From Elusimicrobium sp. (GTDB lineage: Bacteria > Elusimicrobiota > Elusimicrobia > Elusimicrobiales > Elusimicrobiaceae): a stretch of DNA of 64,000 bases. Numbering within the stretch: position 1 is the stretch's first letter; every line of letters begins with the position of its first letter. The stretch is from positions 62,001-126,000 of the forward strand of contig SUVG01000004.1 of assembly GCA_015062115.1 (NCBI GenBank), given 5' to 3'. The notes under the pieces are model-generated. The model saw nothing but the letters and a program-made list of their open reading frames with translations. It was not told the DNA's origin and searched no databases. Below, piece after piece: positions 42,796 to 50,339 of this stretch. Made by a program: the position numbers and the translations under genes.

Positions 42796-43446
42796 ATGGA
42801 ATTTTCCAACATGACAAACTTGCGCGAATTGTTCGCCGCCGGTGGGCCGGTATTGATTATTTTGTTACTGCTGTCCGTCTATTCTATTTCGGTAATTTTG
42901 GAACGCTTTTTTAAGTTGCGCTCCGCCATTTCCTTATCCCGCAAACTTATTACATATTGCCGCCATCCGCTCCGCTCGGAAAACTACACCAAGGCCGAAG
43001 AAGCCTGCCGCAAAGAAGTAGTCAAAAACACCCCCGGTGCCGCGTTAATCGGCCGTTTGTTGCAAGAACGCAACCGTCCGCAAGCCGAGCAGGAAAAAGT
43101 AGCTGCCAATGTGATTGATTGGGAAATTTCCAAGTTGCAACGCCGCTTGTCCGTGTTGGGTACCTTGGGCAGTATTACTCCTTTTATCGGTCTTTTCGGT
43201 ACGGTTATCGGGGTTATGCATGCTTTCAAAGATTTGGCTTCCAACACTGCCGCCAACGCCGGTGCTTCCGTAGTGGCTGCCGGTATTGCCGAAGCGTTAA
43301 TTAACACGGCCGCAGGGCTTTTTGTGGCTATTCCGGCCGTTATCGCGTACAACTACTTTCTCTCTAAAACCGATTATTTTGCTAAAGAGTTGGAAAACGC
43401 CGCCAACGAATTTATTTACCGCAAAAATGAAACGGGTGAATTTTAG
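42796..43446 (+). CDS. exbB: ExbB/TolQ-family proton channel protein
   Basis: The 216-residue protein has three membrane spans (about 14-36, 113-140, 158-180) and the MotA/TolQ/ExbB core: LSVLGTLGSITPFIGLFGTV and AGIAEALINTAAGLFVAIPAV. It forms the proton-driven motor with ExbD. AAGGAG lies ten bases upstream. exbD and a TonB/TolA-like gene follow in order. No Pal or TolB is near, so ExbB is preferred over TolQ, without certainty. Confidence 0.9.
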   Translation: MEFSNMTNLRELFAAGGPVLIILLLLSVYSISVILERFFKLRSAISLSRKLITYCRHPLRSENYTKAEEACRKEVVKNTPGAALIGRLLQERNRPQAEQEKVAANVIDWEISKLQRRLSVLGTLGSITPFIGLFGTVIGVMHAFKDLASNTAANAGASVVAAGIAEALINTAAGLFVAIPAVIAYNYFLSKTDYFAKELENAANEFIYRKNETGEF

Positions 43447-43449
43447 TTT

Positions 43450-43854
43450 ATGAGCACACATAAAAAAAGAACCGTCATGGCAGAAATCAACATGGTGCCG
43501 TTTATCGACATCACGCTGATTTTGTTGATTATTTTTATGGTTATGAGTCCGCTTCTTGTCCAAATGCAACTGACGGTGGATCTTCCCAAATCTACCGCTA
43601 TTAACACCCAGGCGGAAGATGATGTAATAAGGGTAGAAGTGCAAAAAAACGGTACCATTACCGTAATGAATAAAAAATTGACTCTTAAAAATTTAGAGCG
43701 CGAACTTATTTTGCGCATGGGAAAAGCAAACAAAAAAACCATTTTGGTTCAGGCCGATAAAGATGTGCCTGTGCAACAAGTGGTGGATGTGTTTGATGTA
43801 GCCAAAAAACTTGGCGCGGCCAAGTTAGGAATCGGGGTTTTATCTAAAAACTAA
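43450..43854 (+). CDS. exbD: ExbD/TolR-family protein
   Basis: The 134-residue protein has one membrane span (about 18-36) with the functional aspartate in NMVPFIDITLILLIIFM, then a periplasmic ExbD/TolR domain ending in VVDVFDVAKKLGAAKLGIGVL. It is the second motor component with ExbB. It starts three bases after exbB with only a weak ribosome binding site and overlaps the next ATG by one base. Confidence 0.92.
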   Translation: MSTHKKRTVMAEINMVPFIDITLILLIIFMVMSPLLVQMQLTVDLPKSTAINTQAEDDVIRVEVQKNGTITVMNKKLTLKNLERELILRMGKANKKTILVQADKDVPVQQVVDVFDVAKKLGAAKLGIGVLSKN

Positions 43855-44576
43855 TGAACAAGTATTTGGCATATTCCGGCGGACTTCATGTGTTAGCGGC
43901 ACTGTTTTTACTGTTGCTGCTGGCTCCGTCTGCCAAAAAACCGCAAGCCACCTATACCATTGATTTCATCGGTTCCGGCAAAGTGGTAGCCACCACCGGG
44001 CAAGAAGCGGCCGCTTCTGTGCCCAAGGCTCCCAAAGCCGCCGTACAAGCCCCCGAACCCGTAAAAGAAACCCCTAAAGCGACTCCCAAAAAAACGGCTA
44101 AAAAGGCTTATAGTTCCAAATCGGAAATTACTACTAAAAAACAGCCTGCCAAAAAAGAACAACCCAAGGCCCCGTCTTTAGCCGCTCCCAGCGTGTTGGA
44201 CGAGGACGGGAAAGATTCAACAGATGCCAAGAGTAGTCTTTCTTCTTCCAAAGAAGGGGAATTTGCGGGGGGAAATATCCAAACCGATTTTGCCAATTTC
44301 CCTTATCCTTGGTATATCACGCAGGTGCGTAACTCCCTGTGGATTGAGTGGGAAAAACGCCGTCCGGCGGGCAATACCCTTTCCGCTTTGGTTTCTTTTG
44401 CGATTGCGCGCGACGGTAAAATTAAAGATTTACAGTTAGATAGAAAATCCGGCGATGACACTTTTGACTTCGCCGCCACTTCGGCTGTCATCAATGCGGG
44501 GCCCTTTGCGCCGCTTCCTATGTATTACGAAAAAGATGAACTGACCGTAAGTGTAGAATTCAAACAGGAGATATAA
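43854..44576 (+). CDS. TonB/TolA-like energy-transducing protein
   Basis: The 240-residue protein has an N-terminal membrane anchor (about 5-26) and a long Ala/Pro/Lys linker (~30-125). The C-terminal TonB-like domain (~140-240) includes YPWYITQVRNSLWIEW, VSFAIARDGKIKDLQL and SAVINAGPFAPLP. It would transmit the ExbB-ExbD motor force to outer-membrane proteins. Tandem position after exbD gives the role. TonB and TolA forms are hard to separate; the AVINAGPFAPLP end is nearer TolA/TonB hybrids. Confidence 0.85.
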   Translation: MNKYLAYSGGLHVLAALFLLLLLAPSAKKPQATYTIDFIGSGKVVATTGQEAAASVPKAPKAAVQAPEPVKETPKATPKKTAKKAYSSKSEITTKKQPAKKEQPKAPSLAAPSVLDEDGKDSTDAKSSLSSSKEGEFAGGNIQTDFANFPYPWYITQVRNSLWIEWEKRRPAGNTLSALVSFAIARDGKIKDLQLDRKSGDDTFDFAATSAVINAGPFAPLPMYYEKDELTVSVEFKQEI

Positions 44577-44578
44577 TT

Positions 44579-45067
44579 ATGAACGGTTGGCAGCGTTTTG
44601 GTATGTTGATTGTATGTTGTTTTTTGGTAATGGTTTTGTATCCCAATTTTGAGTCCAATGCCTGGACTTTTATGGCCATTGTGGCCGGGTTGTGGACAGG
44701 CGTGATTATGGTGTGGTCCATTATTTCCAACATTTTCGGGCTTTACCGCTTTGAAGGACTTAACAAAATTATCACCATTATTCTTTTGGGCGGAATTATC
44801 TATTCCCTGTTGTGGTACTTCCCGCAAACGGATAAGGTGTCTCCTATCAATAAATTAAAACACGGCGAGTTCCCTACCAAAGAAGATTTGGATAAAGGCT
44901 TAAAACGCTTTACCTTCAATTTCGATTTTGTCCGTCGTAATGTAAACAGGGACGAAAACTTTATCAACCAAGATATGAATAAAGAAAAAGTGAAGAAAGA
45001 AATTAAAAAGAAAGTTACCAAAAAAACCGATGAAATGATTGACGAATTGGATATTCACGTAGAATAA
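44579..45067 (+). CDS. Three-span membrane protein with basic coiled tail, unknown
   Basis: The 162-residue protein has membrane segments at about 7-22, 28-52 and 60-80. Its cytoplasmic or periplasmic tail (~85-162) is highly charged, ending in a Lys/Glu-rich helix (MNKEKVKKEIKKKVTKKTDEM). AGGAGAT precedes the start, two bases after the TonB-like gene. It is probably co-transcribed with exbB-exbD-tonB. No family recognised. Confidence 0.65.
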   Translation: MNGWQRFGMLIVCCFLVMVLYPNFESNAWTFMAIVAGLWTGVIMVWSIISNIFGLYRFEGLNKIITIILLGGIIYSLLWYFPQTDKVSPINKLKHGEFPTKEDLDKGLKRFTFNFDFVRRNVNRDENFINQDMNKEKVKKEIKKKVTKKTDEMIDELDIHVE

Positions 45068-45069
45068 GT

Positions 45070-46026
45070 ATGAAGAAAACCATTTTAATTACCGGCGGAA
45101 ACGGATTTATCGGGCGGGCCCTGACGGATAAACTCCTCCAGGAAGGGTTTAATGTGCGCGTGGTTACGCGCCGTGCCCCCAAGCATCAACCCGCTAACCC
45201 GGCCGTTACGCTCGTGCAAGCCGATTACAACGATGTCGTTTCTTTAGAAAAAGCCTTGGACGGATGTTGCGGTGTTTTCCATTTAGCGGCGGCTATCTTT
45301 GGCTTTAACCGCCAAGATTTCGAGAAAGCGAATATCACCGCTACTAAAAATGTGGTTGCGGCGGTAAATAACACTCCTTCGGTGGAAACTTTTGTTCATG
45401 TATCCAGTTTGGCCGCCAGTGGGTTTGCAACGGAAAAAACTGCGCCCCGTACCGAAGAGATGACCCCTGCCCCCGTGTCCGATTACGGCATTACCAAGTT
45501 GGGGGGAGAACAAGAGGTTAAAAAACTTCGCCCGGGTGTGAAATGGACGATTATTCGTCCTCCCATTGTGTACGGAAAAAATGATTCCGGCGTATCCAAA
45601 ATTGCCTTGTGGGTAAAACGAGGGATTATGGTTAACACCTCCGGAAACGGTTTTTTCAGTTTTGTCCATGTAGCCGATTTGGTCTCTGCCCTGTGGCAAG
45701 CATTTAGCCGCACGGATACGGATAAAGAAACTTATTTCGTCTGCGAAGAAGAAATTTATTCTTGGGATTATTTTATCACCGAAATGGCGGCGGCTATGGG
45801 GTGCTCTAAACCTTTTATGCCCAATGCTCCGGTGTGGGCCATGCGTTTAGCGGCTTGGGTGTATGAAGTAGCCGCCCGTGTGACAGGAGCCCAACCGGCG
45901 CTTAATTACGATAAAGTAACCGAAGCTGTTATCCCGGGGCATTGGATATGTTCCGGCAAGAAGTGGGCTTCTCTTACCGGGCAAAAATTTACCCCGTTAA
46001 AAGAAGGACTTAAGAAAAGTTTCTAA
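45070..46026 (+). CDS. NAD-dependent epimerase/dehydratase (extended SDR)
   Basis: The 318-residue enzyme has the Rossmann motif GGNGFIG (9-15), the catalytic YGITK near 139-143 and a substrate-domain FVHVADLVSALW block. Such enzymes oxidise, reduce or epimerise nucleotide sugars, steroids or aldehydes; VHVSSLAASGF resembles 3-beta-hydroxysteroid dehydrogenase/flavonol reductase-like members more than GalE. Substrate unknown. It follows the membrane protein by two bases and precedes tRNA-Ser. Confidence 0.75.
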   Translation: MKKTILITGGNGFIGRALTDKLLQEGFNVRVVTRRAPKHQPANPAVTLVQADYNDVVSLEKALDGCCGVFHLAAAIFGFNRQDFEKANITATKNVVAAVNNTPSVETFVHVSSLAASGFATEKTAPRTEEMTPAPVSDYGITKLGGEQEVKKLRPGVKWTIIRPPIVYGKNDSGVSKIALWVKRGIMVNTSGNGFFSFVHVADLVSALWQAFSRTDTDKETYFVCEEEIYSWDYFITEMAAAMGCSKPFMPNAPVWAMRLAAWVYEVAARVTGAQPALNYDKVTEAVIPGHWICSGKKWASLTGQKFTPLKEGLKKSF

Positions 46027-46034
46027 AATTTTGT

Positions 46035-46040
46035 TATAAT
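46035..46040 (+). promoter_or_regulatory. Extended -10 of the tRNA-Ser gene
   Basis: TGTTATAAT (46032-46040) is an extended -10, 30 bases before the mature tRNA 5' end. Confidence 0.6.
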
Positions 46041-46070
46041 ATATCTGTTGGTTATAAATAACAAGATTTT

Positions 46071-46161
46071 GGAGAGGTGGCCGAGAGGCTGAAGGCAGCG
46101 GTTTGCTAAACCGCCATACAGGTTAATTCCTGTATCGAGGGTTCAAATCCCTCCCTCTCCG
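46071..46161 (+). tRNA. tRNA-Ser (anticodon GCT)
   Basis: GGAGAGG pairs with CCTCTCC as acceptor stem with discriminator G at 46161. The anticodon stem GCGGT/ACCGC holds the loop TTGCTAA with GCT at 46105-46107, reading AGC/AGU. The long variable arm (TACAGGT...CCTGTA) marks a class II tRNA, and GGTTCAAATC is the T loop. CCA is not encoded. Confidence 0.96.
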
Positions 46162-46167
46162 TATGGA

Positions 46168-46197
46168 TTACAAAACCCTGCGAAAGCGGGGTTTTTT
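46168..46197 (+). terminator. Terminator after tRNA-Ser
   Basis: AACCCTGC, GAAA tetraloop, GCGGGGTT and seven T residues. Confidence 0.85.
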
Positions 46198-46219
46198 TAA
46201 ATAACATAATATATTTATT

Positions 46220-47305
46220 ATGAATTTGTTACATATCGTCTATGCAAAAGTTTGGGGTGGTGGCGAGCAGTATGTATATATGCTGTGTAAAGAAGAAAAT
46301 GCTCGCGGTCATCGCAGTGTTGTTGTTTTAGATAAAAAACAAGATCACCTTGTTAAAAAATTTCAAGAGGTGGCAACAGTATGCCCTATTTCCTTATATG
46401 GAATTGGTAAATTTTTTGCCATATTTCGCCTTCTAAAAATACTAAAAAAATTTAAGATAGATATTTTGAACTGTCATAGCGGAACAATGGTGCCTGTATG
46501 TGCAGTTCTAAAAACATTAAAACCTAACATTAAATGGGTAATATATAGGCATAATGTAACACCTAATAAAAAAGATTTTTATCATAAGGCTATTCAAAGA
46601 AAAGCAGATGCTTTTGTTTGTGTTTCTCGGTTAGTATATGATTTACAAAAGCAAACGGCTACTACGGAACTTATTGATAAATTTCACTTAATATACAATG
46701 GAATTGACATTAAACGATTTATCAAAAGAATTCGTTCTCAAGTTCGGTTCCCTGTCAAGATAGGTTATGCCGGCCGTATGGAAGAAAATAAGGGAGTAGG
46801 GGTTTTATTACAGGCTCTTAAAATACTGAATTTACAGGAAAAAGTACCCTGCCATTTGTATATTGCTGCCAGTTCTCAAACAGCCTTCACAGAAAAATGT
46901 AACCAGTTTATAATAGAAAACGGATTGACGAGAAATTATCATTTAATGAACGATGTGAAGGATATGGGACAATTTTATAATGAGATAGATTTGTTTGTTC
47001 TTCCTTCCTTAGTTAAGGAATCTTTTGGTTTAGTTCTTTGTGAAGCTATGTATAGCGGTGTTCCAACAATTTCTACCAATAATGGAGCACAAGGGGAAAT
47101 AATAGAAAATAATATCAGTGGACTTTTAGTAAATCCTAATGACCCCTGTGCTATTGCAGAAAGTATTAAAAGTTTAATCTCTTCTCCGGCGAAATACGAA
47201 CAAATAAGTTTGGAAGGGAATAAACGAGTAGAAGACTCTTTTGCACTATCCATTATGGTAGATAAACTAAACGGATTGTTTAACCAACTTTTACAAATAA
47301 AATAA
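46220..47305 (+). CDS. Glycosyltransferase family 4 (GT-B)
   Basis: The 361-residue GT-B enzyme starts HIVYAKVWGGGEQYVYML, the glycine-rich acceptor loop. The C-terminal domain has VKIGYAGRMEENKGVGVLLQAL and the EX7E motif in KESFGLVLCEAMYSGVPTI, with the retaining GT4 signature. It transfers a sugar, probably from a nucleotide donor, to a growing envelope glycan. The ATG is preceded by A+T-rich sequence without a ribosome binding site. Its coding sequence is visibly more AT-rich than genes before the tRNA. Confidence 0.88.
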   Translation: MNLLHIVYAKVWGGGEQYVYMLCKEENARGHRSVVVLDKKQDHLVKKFQEVATVCPISLYGIGKFFAIFRLLKILKKFKIDILNCHSGTMVPVCAVLKTLKPNIKWVIYRHNVTPNKKDFYHKAIQRKADAFVCVSRLVYDLQKQTATTELIDKFHLIYNGIDIKRFIKRIRSQVRFPVKIGYAGRMEENKGVGVLLQALKILNLQEKVPCHLYIAASSQTAFTEKCNQFIIENGLTRNYHLMNDVKDMGQFYNEIDLFVLPSLVKESFGLVLCEAMYSGVPTISTNNGAQGEIIENNISGLLVNPNDPCAIAESIKSLISSPAKYEQISLEGNKRVEDSFALSIMVDKLNGLFNQLLQIK

Positions 47306-47359
47306 CTTATAAAAATTCCGGTCTTGCTTTTGAAATACTGAAATTTATTTGAGGTTTGT

Positions 47360-48313
47360 ATGAAAGAAAGAATTAATATTTGTTTTGCTTCTGACAACAA
47401 CTATGCCCCATATATGGGCATGGCCCTTTTTTCTGTTTTGCGTAATGCCGGGGTCGAAGAAACTTTCCATTTTTATATTTTAGATATGGGAATTGCTGAA
47501 GAAAATAAACAAAAAATTGCTTCTTTGAATAATACTCATGAATTTGACATAACCTACATACCCATAGACCGTTCCCGTTTATCCGGGTGTGACCCCAAAA
47601 AATTATCTCTAGCTACCTTTGGGCGCTTTTTTATTCCCGAACTAATCCCGCAAGATAAAGTTCTTTACTTAGATTGCGATATAATGGTCTGCGCTTCATT
47701 GCTTCCCATGTGGAAAACGGATTTGGCAGGTTTTTATTTGGCTGGTATAGCGGACTGGGGGGAGATTTCCCGTGGGCGTTTACAAGAGCGTTTTGGGCAA
47801 GATTTTAACGCGCAAGAATATGTTAATGCCGGGGTGTTGTTAATTAACAACAAAAAATGGCGGGAAGACGGAATTTGTGAAAAACTTTTGCAGTATTCTA
47901 TTGAGAATGCAAAAAACCTTCCATTGGCAGACCAAGATGCAATTAATTTTATTTGCCGTTCCCATAAAAAAATATTGATGGAAAGATGGAATATGTTTGG
48001 GCAGTTTTATAAAACAGATTTATTCTATCATTTGCCTGTTTTTTCCCGAATGGAGGAAGAACAACAGCATACAGTCATTCGTCACTTTCACCCGTGGAAG
48101 AAAAACTACTTTGCCCCTCATCGGGAAGAATATGTTTCTTTGATGAAAATAAGCCCATGGGCTGAATTTGCCCCTAAGGATGATTTGAAATGGATTGCTT
48201 GGAGTAAAATTGTTTTGCGTTATTTGTGGAAACATCCTTTCTGCTTTTTACTTCCTAAGTTTTACAAACGTTGGAAAATGCGCGGAAGTGCCTGTTTATT
48301 TATGGATCACTAA
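47360..48313 (+). CDS. Glycosyltransferase family 8, copy A
   Basis: The 317-residue GT-A fold enzyme has INICFASDNNYAPYMGMAL at the N terminus and the metal-binding DCD at 105-107 (VLYLDCDIMV). VNAGVLLINNKKWRE and the acidic QDAIN follow, then HFHPWKK with the C-terminal metal histidine. GT8 includes LPS alpha-galactosyl and glucosyltransferases (RfaI/RfaJ-like). Copy B at 48355 shares most blocks, so they are tandem duplicates. GAGGTTTG lies upstream. The last ~35 residues, basic and aromatic, may bind membrane. Confidence 0.88.
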   Translation: MKERINICFASDNNYAPYMGMALFSVLRNAGVEETFHFYILDMGIAEENKQKIASLNNTHEFDITYIPIDRSRLSGCDPKKLSLATFGRFFIPELIPQDKVLYLDCDIMVCASLLPMWKTDLAGFYLAGIADWGEISRGRLQERFGQDFNAQEYVNAGVLLINNKKWREDGICEKLLQYSIENAKNLPLADQDAINFICRSHKKILMERWNMFGQFYKTDLFYHLPVFSRMEEEQQHTVIRHFHPWKKNYFAPHREEYVSLMKISPWAEFAPKDDLKWIAWSKIVLRYLWKHPFCFLLPKFYKRWKMRGSACLFMDH

Positions 48314-48354
48314 TAATTAAATTTTATATTAAAATTTTTTATAGGATAAGAAAT

Positions 48355-49317
48355 ATGATAGAAAAAATAAATATCTGCTTTGCTTCTGACGATAATTATG
48401 CACCTTATATGGGTATGGCCCTATTTTCCGTATTAAAAAATGCAGGAGAGGAAGAAACTTTCCATTTTTATGTTTTAGATAATAAAATTTCGGAAAAAAA
48501 TAAACAAAAAATTGAAAAATTAAAAGAACTCTATTCCTTTGAGATTACTTATCTTACTTTAGACGAAAAAATCTTTAAAAATTGTGATCTAAAACGTTCT
48601 AATTGGACGTTATCCATCTTCGGTCGTTATTTAATTCCTGAATTAATTTCTGAAGACAAAGTTCTCTATCTGGATTGTGATGTCTTTGTAAGAAGCAGTT
48701 TGTTGCCCTTGTGGAAAGAGGATATATCCGAGTATTATATAGGTGGTGTGCCGGATTACAACGTTATATTACGAGGAAAACTTACAAAACGTTTCGGCAA
48801 AGATTTTAAACCGGAAGAGTATGTCAACTCTGGGGTTCTCCTCATTAATAATAAAAAATGGAGAGAAGAACATCTCTTTAACACCTTATTGGATTATTCC
48901 GTTAAGAACGCCTCTTTGCTACAATGGCCCGACCAAGATGCCATAAATGTTATTTGCCAAAATCGCAAGAAACTACTGCCGGAACGTTACAATGTGATGG
49001 GTTTCTTATATAAGCCGGATTTATTTTTATCTCATCCGCGTTTTAATGAAATTGTAGAGGAGCCCAAACACACAGTTATTCGACACTTCCACCCTTGGGA
49101 AAAGAATTCTTTTTCTCCAAATAGGGAAGAGTATCTATCCTTAATGAAAGTAAGCCCTTGGGCTGATTTGATGCCGAAAGACGACCCTTATGTCTTGGCA
49201 TGGATCAAAATGATTGCCAGATATTTATGGAGACATCCGTTCTGTTTTCTGTTGCCTAAATTCTACAGATACTGGAAATATCGCGGAACGAAGTGTTTGT
49301 TTTTTGATTACAGATAA
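48355..49317 (+). CDS. Glycosyltransferase family 8, copy B
   Basis: The start at 48355 (MIEKINICFAS, 320 residues) follows AGGATAAG; the longer frame overlaps the previous gene. DCD is at 107-109 (VLYLDCDVFV), NSGVLLINNKKWREE, DQDAINVI and HFHPWEKN follow. It parallels copy A along the whole length, including the basic C-terminal tail (RHPFCFLLPKFYRYWK), with differences concentrated in the acceptor-facing middle. The two may add successive sugars of different kinds. Confidence 0.88.
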   Translation: MIEKINICFASDDNYAPYMGMALFSVLKNAGEEETFHFYVLDNKISEKNKQKIEKLKELYSFEITYLTLDEKIFKNCDLKRSNWTLSIFGRYLIPELISEDKVLYLDCDVFVRSSLLPLWKEDISEYYIGGVPDYNVILRGKLTKRFGKDFKPEEYVNSGVLLINNKKWREEHLFNTLLDYSVKNASLLQWPDQDAINVICQNRKKLLPERYNVMGFLYKPDLFLSHPRFNEIVEEPKHTVIRHFHPWEKNSFSPNREEYLSLMKVSPWADLMPKDDPYVLAWIKMIARYLWRHPFCFLLPKFYRYWKYRGTKCLFFDYR

Positions 49318-49385
49318 AGGAATTTCTTCTTTTGGGAATTTTAAATACTTTTTCCTAAAATCGGATTGTATATTTCGGTTGGGAA

Positions 49386-50339
49386 TTAGTATTTAAAATT
49401 TTGTAAAACCTTTATTTTGGCTTTTAAAAGGGCATACTTCTGCCGATATATTTTTCTTTTCTCTCCCCAAAATAACAGACTCATCAGCGCATAACGCCAT
49501 AATTTCTTTTTATCGGCGGGGTTGTATTTTTCTTCAAAATAAGCCCCATTCATTTCTATGATTTTGACGGAAGGATTTTTTTGTAACTTCATGACAAATA
49601 TTGTTAATAAGTACTCCCCTAAATAACCCAAAAAGCGAAGTTTAGCGCCCGTAAAAGCGGAAGAATCTATCCGACTGTCCACCTCGGCTAAAACTCCAAA
49701 CAAAAAGGAAGAGTATTCTTCAAACAGTTCTTTATTCATTACAAACATATTGCAAAGATACTGTTTATCCCCTTGCCAAAATTCATTTAATTCTGAAGAA
49801 TAAGAAGGGTATTTTTCGCGCAGAACATTTGCAAAAACATCAAAAATTTCCGGATTTTCTAAACCAAAACTTTTGGTAATCCTTTTTCCAAAAGGAACTT
49901 CCGGTTCATTGTACCCTTTGATAACCATACAATCGTATTGTGGGAAATAAGCAGCAATCTTTTCCTCGGAAAGATGTTTTAGGTAGTTGTCGGTTATAGG
50001 GGGAAAAATGTAAAAATGAGAATTAGGCAACCAAGTAGCATCGGCGGACGGAATGGGTAACTCCGTATCAAACATAAAATGACGGCGGTTATGCATCAAA
50101 CCAATATAATGGGGATTTCCTAATTTATCCTGATTTTTCCATGCCCAATAATGCGCCGATAGCTCGCAATAACGTGGATTGTCCTTGGATATGTTCTCGC
50201 CTTCATTATCACGTAGCATATCCGGCAAAAGAGCCGTAGCACGGGCGCACCCCGTTTGAATAGGGCATAAAATGCTATTTTTAACCACGCCGCGCAATTC
50301 CCGATGCGCCACTAGGATTTTGATGTTTAAAACATTCAT
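49386..50339 (-). CDS. DUF4422 putative glycosyltransferase
   Basis: The 317-residue protein shows the DUF4422 pattern: ILVAHRE near the start, GENISKDNPRYCELSAHYWAWKN near 48-70 and YIGLMHNRRHFMF near 78-90, with LCNMFVMNKELFEEY and FLGYLGEYLLTIF later. Family members sit in capsule and LPS loci and are thought to be glycosyltransferases. The Arg/Lys-rich C terminus may touch the membrane. It is the last gene of the minus-strand glycan unit; its ATG overlaps or abuts the previous stop. Confidence 0.8.
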   Translation of the reverse strand: MNVLNIKILVAHRELRGVVKNSILCPIQTGCARATALLPDMLRDNEGENISKDNPRYCELSAHYWAWKNQDKLGNPHYIGLMHNRRHFMFDTELPIPSADATWLPNSHFYIFPPITDNYLKHLSEEKIAAYFPQYDCMVIKGYNEPEVPFGKRITKSFGLENPEIFDVFANVLREKYPSYSSELNEFWQGDKQYLCNMFVMNKELFEEYSSFLFGVLAEVDSRIDSSAFTGAKLRFLGYLGEYLLTIFVMKLQKNPSVKIIEMNGAYFEEKYNPADKKKLWRYALMSLLFWGEKRKIYRQKYALLKAKIKVLQNFKY